Part shown: positions 36,350-48,125 of the stretch, piece by piece | Position numbering within the stretch: position 1 is the first letter of the stretch | Layout of the letters: every line of letters starts with the position of its first letter | From: Rutidosis leptorrhynchoides | Taxonomy: Eukaryota > Streptophyta > Magnoliopsida > Asterales > Asteraceae | NCBI RefSeq assembly: GCF_046630445.1 | Contig: NC_092339.1 | Span: 74,903,501-74,967,500, forward strand | Length of the DNA stretch: 64,000 nucleotides | Direction: 5' to 3' | The notes under the pieces: model-generated | Database searches by the model: none | What the model was told of the DNA's origin: nothing | What the model saw: the letters and a program-made list of their open reading frames with translations, nothing else | Made by a program: the position numbers and the translations under genes

Positions 36350-37227
36350 GAATCATAAAGGAATCAAATACTGCTTGCATCCCTCCGCTTAATTTGTCTA
36401 ATAAATTATGTAAATGTCGATTTCAGTCCACAGAGTAATCCAAAATCAGTTATCGATATGTTTCACTTTTCAATTTCTTTTAATTTTTTTCTGATTAATT
36501 CATATTGAGAGGGATTTGTATACCTGCTGTCTGATATTGTTACATGTCCACATCAATTAATCCATTTAGATTTCTATAACCCTTGTACACTTACATTCTA
36601 TCTAACATTCATCTGCAACTCGAATTCTTAAAAACAAAAACCAAGAAAAACAGTCCCGTATCATTGTTCTTGAAGATTTTAGTCAAAATTTGAATTCGAG
36701 CTTTATTTAAAAATCTATAAATGTGGAACTGTTAGGAATCATTTAAGTAAACTATCTGCAAAAGATTATCTTCCAATTCTTCTAATTGAATCTAAATTTC
36801 AAGGTCAAAGTTTTAATTTTTAAAAGTCAACCGGTCGTTCTTTGATCAAATTAGAGATTGTGTTTATGTTTCTGGCTCTATTGAAGGTATAGAAAGTTTC
36901 AGGGAACAATTTAGAAACCAATTCATGTAAGAATCTTTGTCTAAAACGTCCAAAAATTTGAAATTGGTCATGAGAGTCATTGTGTTCTTCGAAGGGCTGT
37001 TACAGCCTTTAATTATTATTTTTTTCTTTATCTAATTTTAATAAACTTAATTACTCAATCAGCTATTTTCGGTTTAATCATAAAGCCTAAATTAAGATTA
37101 GTAATTCATTGGTGGACTTGGATTTATCCCTGGTCGAATTCAAGTTTGAGAGGAAGAGATGAAAAGGGAACAGAAAGATATACGACTTATTTTTATAAAA
37201 AGATAGATTAGAACAGATAAACACAAA

Positions 37228-37297
37228 CGGAGCATTGGTTAAGGGCGTTAGCGGGCGAACGAGAGGTCGGGGGTTCGAGCCCGGGCTATGGCAACAT
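37228..37297 (+). repeat. tRNA-like (pol III box) module in C right LTR
   Basis: The block has an A-box-like TGGTTAAGGG (37236-37245) and a canonical B box GGTTCGAGCC (37272-37281) 26 bp apart, then ACATTTTTTTT and an ATT-rich tract. That is the layout of a tRNA-derived SINE head with a simple-repeat tail. The solo LTR has a diverged version at the same place (47896-47965). It lacks a convincing full cloverleaf, so it is not called a tRNA gene. Confidence 0.6.
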
Positions 37298-37351
37298 TTT
37301 TTTTAAAGCCTTTACTTTGAGGTAGTAATCTTATTATTATTTTTTTATTTC

Positions 37352-37356
37352 ATTAA

Positions 37357-37411
<55 letters not shown>
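37352..37411 (+). repeat. (ATT)n microsatellite, C right LTR
   Basis: About 20 ATT units after the tRNA-like block; the left LTR counterpart is longer. Confidence 0.9.
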
Positions 37412-37414
<3 letters not shown>

Positions 37415-38225
37415 ATTCTGATTATTATTATTTTTATTATTATTGTTGGTATTAAAATTAGTATAAGTGTTATACTCATTACCAATACAAGTAGTAATTA
37501 TTATTATTATGATTATAATTGCAAAAATATATATTATTATTAAGTTAGGTATTATTATAACTATCATGTTACAATTTATTATGATTATCATTAAATATTA
37601 GTATTATCATCATATTTAAAATTATTATTATAAAAATGATTATCATTATCAATATGGTTATTATTATTAGGGTTAAGTTAATTATTTGTATTACTATAAT
37701 ATTTCAATTACATATTATTATCATTAAAATGAGTATTATCATCATAATTATAATTATTTTTGATTTTTTATTGTGAAAATAATACAAATTATTATTATTT
37801 TTGTAAATATTAGTATTAGTACCTTTTTATAAATAATAGACTTGTTAATATTAACATAACTATTATTATTTGTATTATCACGAGTATTATTATGTAAATT
37901 ACTAAAATCGGTAACATAACTATTATTAACAGAAAAATTAATATTTTACAAATATAATTACTAATATCATTATTATTAACATTAATAGAATTATTAATAT
38001 TATTATCTCATTAGTAATATTAAGTATCATAATTACTACCATTTTTACCACTATTAATATTATTTTGGTTTTATTATAAATACAATTATTAAAATACAAA
38101 TGATATGTATATATATGTGTTAAAAATATTTAATACATATAACATAACGAAAATTAATATCTTATATAACAAAATGAATATATGAAACATATATATTATT
38201 AATATAAAAAGTATACAACTAATAA

Positions 38226-38228
<3 letters not shown>

Positions 38229-38313
<85 letters not shown>
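38229..38313. repeat. (AT)n microsatellite, C right LTR, distal
   Basis: About 42 AT units at the same LTR position as 14179-14266. Tyr-Ile frames here are artefacts. Confidence 0.95.
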
Positions 38314-38317
<4 letters not shown>

Positions 38318-39356
38318 CGATTACAATTATGTATATTAATAAATATACAAATGATATAGGTTCGTGAATCCAAAGGCTAACCCTGCATTGTTCCATATAG
38401 TCATATGTATTTTTACTACAAAATACATTAGGTGAGTTTCATTTACCTTTTTACCCTTTATATTTTTGGGCTGAGAATACATGCGCAATTTTTATAAATG
38501 TTTTACGAAATAGACACAAGTAATTGAAACTACATTATATGGTTGAATGATTGAAGCCGAATATGCCCTTTTTAGCTTGGTAGCCTAAGAATTAGGGAAC
38601 ATCACTAATTTTGAGAATTAGTGCACGCCTAATTGACGCGAATCCTGAAGATAGATCTATGGGCCCGACGAACCCCATCCAAAGTACCGGATGCTTTAGT
38701 ACTTCGATGTTGATTTATATCATGTCCGAAAGATTTCCCGGAATGATAGAGGATATTCTTATATGCATCTTGTTAATGTCGGTTACCAGGTGTTTAATCC
38801 ATATGAATGATTTTTGTCTCTATGCATGGGACTTATATTTATGAGAACTGAAAATGAAAATCTTGTGGTCTATTAAAATGATGAAAATGATCGATTATGA
38901 TAAACTAATGAACTCACCAACCTTTTGGTTGACACTTTAAAGCATGTTTATTCTCAGGTATGAAAGAAACCTTCCGCTGTGCATTTGCTCATTTTAGAGA
39001 TATTACTTGGAGTCATTCATGACATATTTCAAAAGACGTTGCATTAGAGTCGTTGAGTTCATCAAGATTATTATTAAGTCAATTATAGTTGGATATATTA
39101 TAAAATTGAATGCATGCTGTTAACTGTCGATGTAATGAAAGTTTGTCTTTTAAAAATGAATGCAATGTTTGTAAAATGTATCATATAGAGGTCAAGTACC
39201 TCGCGATGTAATCAACTGTTATGAATCGTTTGTAATCGATATGGACTTCGTCTGGATGGATTAGGACGGGTCTTGAAATACAAGTCCTGCATAAAGCGCT
39301 TTCACAATAAAGTCTAAGTCTAGGCACCTATCTCAAGTCGCCTAAATTCCTTAGAC

Positions 39357-39371
39357 CATGCTCTGATACCA
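39357..39371 (-). other. Element B primer-binding site (initiator tRNA-Met)
   Basis: On the minus strand TGGTATCAGAGCATG lies two bases after the right LTR, complementary to the end of initiator tRNA-Met. It fixes B's orientation. Only 95 bp of leader (39279-39373) remain between it and the element C insertion. Confidence 0.88.
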
Positions 39372-39373
39372 CT

Positions 39374-41416
39374 TGTAACAACCCAAACCAATAACCAACT
39401 GAACGCGCGAAATAATTTTTTTTTTATAATTCAGAAGGGTGCGCCACGCGCACCACCTCAGGGTGCGCGGCGCGCACAGGCCAGATTCAGTTCTGTCCGG
39501 TTTTGTCAATTTTCAATTAAAGATCTCCCACATCCCGACATATTTAGACGAAACGCTTTTCACAACATGTTCTTATATGTAAAACTAACACGATTCAATC
39601 ATTAAACGAGTTTTAAAAAATGGGGCCCACATCGGCCGTTTTACGAGTTTCATACAAATCATGAATTTTGACCACATTAGTTTAAATTCCAAACGACAAC
39701 ATGAGCATGGTGTTTGGGGGTTAAACTATCCAATTCTCGGTCAAACTCCAAAAGCTATCTCCCCAAAAAGCGTCCCCTATCAAACAAAGCAGGATCTCTA
39801 ATCCAAACGAACGCCCTTACCCTTGTCTCCGCCGAAGCCTATAAAAAGATAAACAACGAGAGGGTAAGCAAAGCTTAGTGAGTGCAACAATTATACATAT
39901 ACATATATAACCCATCTATTTGCATTCGCACCCACCAAATACCTCATACGAAAATATGACTCAAATAACATGCCATCTTACTCATAATGCTAACAACTCG
40001 TACACTATCACAACATCACATTAGCATATACTCAACACAATATATATATAGCATGCTAAACAATATACAACAATATAATATGGTTAACCATAACGTTATG
40101 GTGCTACCGGCTCATGGTTCACACCATACGCATTTGAGTCTCACTCTTTTATAGTGCTAACGGCTCGTGGTTCACACTTTGTTTATAGTGCTACCGGCTC
40201 GTGGTTCACACTTGTTTATAGTGCTATCGGCTAGTGGTTCACACTTGTTTATAGTGCTACCGGCTCGTGGTTCACACTTGTTTATAGTGCTACCGGCTCG
40301 TGGTTCACACTTGTTTATAGTGCTACCAGCTCGTGGTTCACATCATGATACATCACATACATGCTATGGTACTACCGGCTCGTGGTTCATACCATAACAT
40401 TCACAAATAAATACGCCATATACATATACGCATAATTATTCCACTCACCTTGGTGCCTTGAGCAATGAAATACCAAAATCCGCAATTGCCAATGGAAAGT
40501 ACCTATTCCATTAATCACACAACAACAATACAATTAGGGTGGATTTACAAACCAACCCAATTTTACACTTAGTGCAAATTTCGACCCATTAGCACTACTT
40601 CCAAATTGACTAAGTCAATCTCGCTCAAAACACCCATAATCACAATCAACTAGTGATTATGTCCTAATACCCCATTTTACTCAATGTATCATCATCAAAA
40701 CACATTACTTGCATCAATTGGCACAAAACTCATTTTTGACCTAATCTCAAGTCAAAACACCAATTTGGCAAGCCTACACCTTTAATCACTTATAACCTAA
40801 GTTAACTAGTGATATTACACTCGAACATGATTATCAACTAATCAATTTCATCAACCAAACCCAAAACCCACCAATAATGGTCATCAACACCATTTACTAG
40901 CTTATTTACCCATTTATCAACTAGTAGGTTTTACTCAAGAACATACAATTCAAAACCTCAATTATGAACGCTAATCAAACTATGAAAACTCAGAGTTAAA
41001 ACTTACCAATACTACTACAACGTAGCTAGGAGCGAGATGAACAACTTTAACACTCGAGCTTTTGATCGATTCGAGCTCCTTCTTCCCCAAATCTCCAAAT
41101 ATCTCTCTAGAAATCTCTCTCTCTAAGAATGAATGAGAGTGTTTGTGTGGATGTGAATATGATCCAAAATTGACTCCAAGTCTGATAATAAGGCTACAAA
41201 TCCGTCCTCAAGTGAAAAGACCAAAATCTCCCTCATTTAACTCAAATTAGAAAAAGCAGAAATCTGTCACCAGGCCCCGTGCGCGGCGCGCTCCCATAAA
41301 TGTGCGCGGCGCGCACCCTTGTCTATACAGTTTCCGAGCTTTACTTTTACAGTACGCTTCACACACTTTATGTACACCCTAAAATACTCCTGTATAATAA
41401 ATAATCGGGTCTTACA
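39374..41416 (-). repeat. Element B, right LTR (5' LTR in its own sense)
   Basis: 2,043 bp. It differs from the left LTR by scattered substitutions and a duplicated GTGCGCGGCGCGC block near 41279-41318. The minisatellite is at 40100-40395 and the palindrome GTGCGCG-G-CGCGCAC at 39463-39477. Confidence 0.92.
40100..40395. repeat. Minisatellite in element B right LTR
   Basis: About eight copies of GTGCTACCGGCTCGTGGTTC at roughly 33-bp spacing, one unit more than the left LTR. Part of it reads as an open frame (repeating GSHLFIVLPAR) only because the unit length is divisible by three. Confidence 0.85.
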
Positions 41417-41421
41417 TCCGG

Positions 41422-42239
41422 GTAGTTTTATCATACCATGTATGATGGGTGATTCGGTAGTGTACGATGCACTAGCCGACCTAGGTGCAAGTTTTAACCT
41501 AATGCCTTACTCGTTATATTTAAAACTTGACTTAGGAGACTTGAAACCAAACCGGATGGGTATTCGATTAGCAAACCAATCATTTGATACTCCTATAGGT
41601 ATAGCCGAGGATATTCTTGTAAAAGTTGGCTCACTTATCTTCCCCGTCGACTTTGTTATTCTAGAAATGCAAGAGGACACAAAAGTTCCTATCATTTTAG
41701 GACGTCCTTTCCTTAACATCGCAGATGCTATCATTAATGTCCAAAAAGAATAATTAAGTCTAGGTGTGGGAAACGATAGAATAAGTAGTCACATTGACAA
41801 AGCCATGAAACGACCCACTTCCACCGATGACTCTTATTTTCAAATTGATGTTATAAATCTTTGTGTTGAGGGTGAATTGCAGGAGCTACTTGAAATTGAT
41901 ACCTCGGGGTTTGCCCCGGTAAGTGAAAGTGAATATTTCAATATTGATGAAGATTTTGATGAGTTGATGAAGGTGGTCACGGATGATGAGACCATAGAAG
42001 AAGGAATTCCCAAGGAAGAGGAATCATTTGAAGATATCGAAAATAAAGATAGATTCCGTATAAAGAATTCCTTGGAAGAACCACCCGTGCTAGAGCTTAA
42101 GGAGCTACCCAAACACTTGGAGTATGCTTATCTTGAAGGTACATCTCAATTACCGGTAATTATTGCTTCACATCTTTTCGGTAACGAGAAGGATAGGTTA
42201 ATCTCTGTTTTGAAAACCCATAAAAAGGCTATAGCCTGA
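41422..42239 (+). pseudogene. Element A protease and spacer (resumed after B)
   Basis: This continues the frame cut at 5541. The protease has ADLGASFNLMP and VPIILGRPFL, followed by a TAA at 41751-41753 and an acidic spacer (EELLEIDTSGF type) up to a TGA at 42237-42239, where the family has a Trp codon. The TAA apart, the protease motif is intact. DLGAS instead of DTGA/DSGA is the usual Athila form. Confidence 0.88.
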
Positions 42240-43720
42240 AAAACGACCAACATTCCAGGATAAACCCGTCTTATTGTACACATAAAATTCTCCTTGAGAA
42301 TGACTTCAAACCAGTAGTACAAAGACAACGTAGGCTAAATCCCAACATGAAAGAGGTTGTTAAAAAGGAGGTAGTCAAGCTTCTTAACACCGGGTTAATC
42401 TACCCCATCTCTGATAGTCCTTGGGTTAGTCCAGTACAATTAGTACCCAAAAAGGGGGGTACAACCGTTATTGTAAATGAAAAGAACGAACTCGTTCCAA
42501 CTAGAACGGTTACCGGCTGGAGAGTCTGTATTGATTACAGACGTCTCAATGATGCCACTAGAAAGAATCATTTCCTGTTGCCTTTTATTGATCAAATGAT
42601 TGAACGATTAGCGGGGAAAGAATATTATTGCTTTCTAGATGGTTTCTACGGTTAATTCTAAATTCTAATTGATTCCAACGACCAAGAAAAGACCACATTC
42701 ACTTGTCCTTTCGGTACCTTTGCCTATCGCCGCATGCCATTTGGTTTATGCAATGCACCCGGAACCTTTCAAAGGTGCATGATGGCAATTTTTGATGATA
42801 TGGTAGAGGATTGTATGGAAGTCTTCATGGATGAATTTTCTGTGTTTGGAGACTCTTTTGAATCGTGTCTTTTTAACCTTGAACGTATGCTTATCCGATG
42901 TGAGAAAGCAAACTTGGTCCTAAATTGGGAAAAATGCCATTTCATGGTGAAGGAGGGCATTGTACTTGGACACAAGATATCTCGTGCGGGAATAGAGGTA
43001 GATAAAGCTAAAATTGAAGTTATTTCTAAGCTACCTATACCGTCGAATGTTAAGGCCATTAGAAGCTTTCTTGGTCACGCGGGATTCTATAGACGATTTA
43101 TCAAAGATTTTTCTAAAATCGCCCGCCCAATGACCAAACTTCTTGAAAAGGATGCTCCATTTGACTTTGATTCAAATTGAGTGAACGCATTCTTCATTCT
43201 AAAGTCAAAACTCACACAAGCTCCCATTATCGTATCTCCGGATTGGAGTATGCCATTTAAGCTAATGTGTGACGCGAGCGACTATGCCTTAGGTGTTGTT
43301 TTAGGACAACGCCCCGATAATCATTTTCGTCCAATTTATTATGCGATCAAAACTCTAATGGGAGCTCAAATTAATTATACCACCACGGAAAAGGAGCTCC
43401 TGGCGGTTGATTATGCGTTTGATAAATTTCGGTCATATTTGGTTTTGTCCAAAACCATTGTTTATACGGACCATTCGGCCCTTAGGTACTTATTCCCGAA
43501 ACTAGATGCAAAGCATCGTCTCATACATTGGGTTCTTTTACTTCAAGAATTTGACATTGAGATACGTGACAAGAAAGGAGCCGAGAATCTAGCTGCCGAT
43601 CATCTATCCCGACTTGAAAACCCTGAATTAGATAAACTCGATGATACAATCATCAAGGACACATTTCACGACGAATCTCTAATGAGGGTTGACAAGGAAT
43701 CTGAAATCCCATGGTTTTCC
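42240..43720 (+). pseudogene. Element A reverse transcriptase and RNase H, broken
   Basis: After a one-base loss near 42260 the frame reads SPWVSPVQLVPKKGG, RVCIDYRRLNDAT, then two TAA codons near 42654 and 42660, and TFTCPFGTFAYRRMPF. The catalytic block reads EVFMDEF: the second Asp of the FMDD box is Glu, which should disable polymerisation. A TGA lies at 43178-43180. RNase H keeps [23 protein letters not shown] and AADHLSR, so its four acidic positions appear present. The order matches element D. Confidence 0.88.
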
Positions 43721-44996
43721 CATTTTGCAAACTATCTTGCTTCAGGCATTCTTCAAAAAGGACTTTCTTATCAACAAAAGAAGAAATTCTTTGCGGATTT
43801 GAAGTCCTATTTCTGGGAACACCCCGACCTATTTCGTGTTGGTGCGGATCAAGTGATTCTCCGTTGTGTGTACGGAAAAGAGGCTCAGCAAATTCTTGAG
43901 CATTGCCATCAAGGGCCGACCGGCTGTCATTTCAGACCAAACCACACCGCAAGAAAAATCCTTGACTCAGGCTTTTATTGGCCCACGATCTTCAAAGATG
44001 CCCATAGTTTTGTTCGGAATTGCGATGCATGCCAACGAACGGGTAACATATCAAAAAAGGGATGAGATGCCTCAAAACGGCATTCAAGTTTATGAAGTCT
44101 TTGATATTTGGGGAATCGATTTCATGGGACCATTTCCAAGTTCCCATAAATGCAAGTATATCTTAGTAGCCGTTGACTATGTGTCCAAGTGGGCTGAAGC
44201 AAAAGCTTTGCCTACAAATGATGCTAGGGTGGTGGTGAACTTCTTGAAAAATCTCTTCCCGCACTTTGGAATCCCAAAAGCGCTCATATCCGATCGAGGA
44301 ACACATTTTGCCAACAACCTTCCTGAAAAGGTGTTGAAGAAGTATGGCGTAACTCATCGTTTCTCTACTCCGTACCACCCGCAAACGAGTGGTCAAGTAG
44401 AGAACACAAATCGTGCCTTGAAATGCATACTTGAGAAGACGGTTGATAACAACCCTAAGATTTGGCAACGCAAGTTAGATGACGCGTTGTGGGCTTTTTG
44501 AACTGCGTTTAAAACACCTATCGGTACCACACCATTTAAACTTGTATATGGTAAAGCGTGCCATCTACCGGTTGAAGTAGAACATCGAGAATACTGGGCG
44601 TTGAAGCTTTGTAATTTGGACATGGAAAAGGCCGGAGAAAATCGATTCATGCAAATGCATGAATTGGAGGAGTTAAGGTTAGAAGCGTACGAGAATTCGA
44701 GCTCGTATAAGGAGAAAATGAAAAGGTGGCATGATGCCCGATTGAAGGAAGTAAAAGATTTTAAAACCGGTGATAAGGTTTTGGTTTTTAACTCACGGTT
44801 TAAATTTTCTCCCGGAAAGTTGAGGTCCCGATGGACGGGACCTTATTTAGTGAAACAAGCATTCCCGTCGGGGTACGTTGAGTTGTTTGGAAATAGAAAT
44901 ACCTTTAAGGTGAATGGTCATCGCTTGAAACTCTATTTCGATGGAGTTGACACCACGGTTCGAGATGATATCACCCTATTCCCCAAGGCTAATTAG
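43721..44996 (+). pseudogene. Element A integrase, broken
   Basis: HHCC residues are present ([16 protein letters not shown]), then an extra A in a run near 44055 shifts frame. The catalytic core keeps [15 protein letters not shown] and [13 protein letters not shown] at 44499-44501 replaces an Arg codon in WAF-TAFKTP, a C-to-T change when compared with D. The GPY-like end (SRWTGPYLVKQAF) and final TLFPKAN close at 44996. Confidence 0.88.
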
Positions 44997-45572
44997 CTTG
45001 GGACGGAGTCGCGTGAACGACTCGTTAAATTTCACAACATGTATATAGTCCCACTCGTGTACATATTTTGACAAATTTGAGTGTTTTTGAGTGATTTCTA
45101 AGTTATTACATGAACTAAATTGACAGGAAGCCTTCCAAAATGTTTAGGACATGAAAAACATGAAAAAATGGTGTTCCAGGACTAGATGCGCCGCATCTAA
45201 ACAGGGATGCGCCGCTTTAACTTGTTGAAAAAATCCCGAAGGTTTTGGATACGCCTCATTTGGGCAATGCGCCTCTTTGAGGCAGTCAGATGCGCCGCAT
45301 CCCTCCCCAGATACGCCGCATCTGGGGTGTTTTTTTTTCCTGGTGCCTCTTTTAAATAGATAGATGCGCCGCATCCCTCCCCAGATGCGCAGCATCTAGG
45401 GTATTTTTCTCCTGGTCTGCGCGATAACTTACACAAATATGGTTGTAAACTCCATTTTTTCATTATTTCACACACAAAACCGAACCCATTCCATTTTCTC
45501 TCAAAACATTCATCTCTAAACACAAAATCAACCGTTTAATCCCATCTTTCAACAACAAATCCGACTATTAAC
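44997..45572 (+). promoter_or_regulatory. Palindrome cluster upstream of A third ORF
   Basis: Between pol and the third ORF are at least five copies of GATGCGC-CGCATC type palindromes: perfect at 45185, 45289 and 45363, variants at 45310 and 45384. TTTTAAATAGA lies among them (45350-45360). The same word marks the U3 of A's LTR. The last copy ends 177 bp before the ATG at 45573. No zinc-knuckle ORF like D's is present here. Confidence 0.55.
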
Positions 45573-45997
45573 ATGGGAAAGGTAAGATTACTCTTCATTT
45601 CTTCATGATTTTTATGTTCTTCATTCTTCAATTCGGATTTTGCTTGTTTTAAGTGTGGGGGTGTTTGAATCTTCATGTTTTGGTCATATTATGCTTGTAA
45701 TGTTTCTATTAATCCTTGTTCTGCTCTAATTTGATGATTACATGCTTAATTCTTCAATTTTCAAATTAGGGTTCTTGATGAAATTTGGGGGTTTCGAATT
45801 TTTGACCATTACTTTTTAAATTGAGATGTTTGATGTGACGACCCGGGAATTTCCAACTAAATTTAAACTTAACCTTTATATGATTTCGACACGATAAGCA
45901 AAAATCTATTTAATTGAATCTCAAAATTTTTTAACTATTTTATGAAATCATTTGACCTCGACCCCTTCCGACGATTCACGAACCTTTAATCGTAAAT

Positions 45998-45999
45998 AG

Positions 46000-46065
<66 letters not shown>

Positions 46066-46329
46066 GAACATATATAGATGTAAATAAATATATTATAAAA
46101 TAAATACATTAATGAACTATTATGTAAGTTAGTTATTAAGGAAGAAAACTTAAACATATTATTTAAAACTGTTTATGTAAATAATGAGAATAGATTAAAT
46201 ATACCTAATTGGTCAATACTAATAAAGTACTAAATGTTATACTATGAGATTATTGTTTCATTATATATAATTAATATATGTAATTACTTGATATCTAAAA
46301 CATAATTAAAAATGTAGTGGTGGAGATAC

Positions 46330-46418
<89 letters not shown>

Positions 46419-46497
46419 CACATAATTGATATACATAACTATTGATTTTATGTACATTATATATAACATGTACAAATATTAAATATTCAACATATGT

Positions 46498-46573
<76 letters not shown>
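45998..46573. repeat. Three (AT)n microsatellites in the solo LTR
   Basis: AT runs at about 46003-46064, 46337-46411 and 46501-46573 are separated by AT-rich DNA. The C LTRs have AT runs at other positions, so they arose independently. Confidence 0.93.
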
Positions 46574-46575
<2 letters not shown>

Positions 46576-47895
46576 TATAATCATTAAATATTACATGATT
46601 AATAATTGGTAAAACAAATATATTATATGTAAATACATAGTATATATTATATAATCATCAGGTATTACATAAATAATAAAATGTAATATTAACAAAGTAA
46701 ATTTGATTATAAATTAAAATCTAGTTGTTGTAATAATATAAATATTATTTTTATTATCATTATTAATACGAATATCAATATTTGTGTTATTACTTTTATG
46801 GTTGTAAACATTAAAAGTCTAATAAGTTTAAGGTTAGGATTCTCAAAATAAAGGTTCTAAAAAAAAAATATTAGTATAAGAATGATTAAAATTGTCTTTC
46901 TTATTTAAATTAATTATCATCATTACTTTTAATACTTTTATCATTAATTTTATTATTACTAGTGTCATTTTGATGTTAATATTATTATTAATTCTATTAT
47001 TACTATCCTTTATATTTTAAATATTAATATGTATTATTATTATTTAATATGTATTATTATTATTATTCTTTAATATTAAATATTAATTATATATAATATA
47101 ACCACATATATATTCTTTTACGCTATGGAATTATTATCTATCATTATCAATGTTTTTATTTTTCTTCTCTTTCTGTTTACTTGTGTGTATTTTGTCGACT
47201 TCATCTCCTCATAATTCAATCAATCGAAATCACGTTACCAGACTCCAATCATCCAAATGCTTCACCTCTATTCTCATTTATCGAGCAGTTACAACATTTC
47301 TTTTATCAAATTAATTCAACAGAAAATAAAAATAAAAGAGGTACTTACCCCGGTTTCAACCCATTTTTCAAATTAATCGATTTTGTAACAAATTTCAAAT
47401 TGTGTTAATGCTGTTTTGTTAGTAATTTTCTAAACAAACTTTTTGTAAAACCTCAATCTTCAATTTTACAGAATGAGTTCGAATTTGAAGGTCAAACTTT
47501 CGATTTCAAAAAGTCAACAAATCTGTTCTTAGAAAAATTCGATTTTTCTGTTATGTTTTCAGTTCAATTGATGTCTCCAATAGTTTATATATATGTTTAG
47601 CAGACTATCTCGTGTTATACTCTTTTTCAATAACGAATTCAAACTCGAAAATCATATATTTTTTTTTGTGTTGTTCGTCGCTGCACAGCAAGTTTATGAT
47701 TTTCATTTTTTTTATTCATTCAATTACTGATATATATGTTTTGAATCTATTTTTAATCCTAACACTATTTATTAAATTCAATTTAGTTAAATTTGATTTT
47801 AATACGGTTTAATTTTGATGATGGTGAAGAAGACTAGTGACAGAATAATATTAGTGTATATATAAAATCAAGTGTAGTATAAATCAGAAAAATGT

Positions 47896-47965
47896 CATGG
47901 CTTGGATGGTTGAGTGTTGGTGACGGGTTTTGAGAGGTCTCGGGTTCAATCCTCGCTTGGAGCAA
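47896..47965 (+). repeat. tRNA-like (pol III box) module in solo LTR
   Basis: A-box-like TGGTTGAGTGTTGG (47907-47920) and B box GGTTCAATCC (47943-47952), then AGCAATTTTTTTT and a (TTA)n tract. It occupies the same LTR position as the blocks at 13139 and 37228 but its sequence has diverged, keeping the two boxes. Confidence 0.6.
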
Positions 47966-47998
47966 TTTTTTTTAAAATGGACTTTCCAAAGGTAGTTT

Positions 47999-48125
<127 letters not shown>

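Noticed and set aside
37228-37297. Functional tRNA gene
   Set aside because: A and B boxes are present but no convincing acceptor stem or cloverleaf, and the block is part of a repeated LTR.
38089-38396. Tyr-Ile repeat ORFs
   Set aside because: Translation of the (AT)n tract; the same applies to those near 46000 and 46400.
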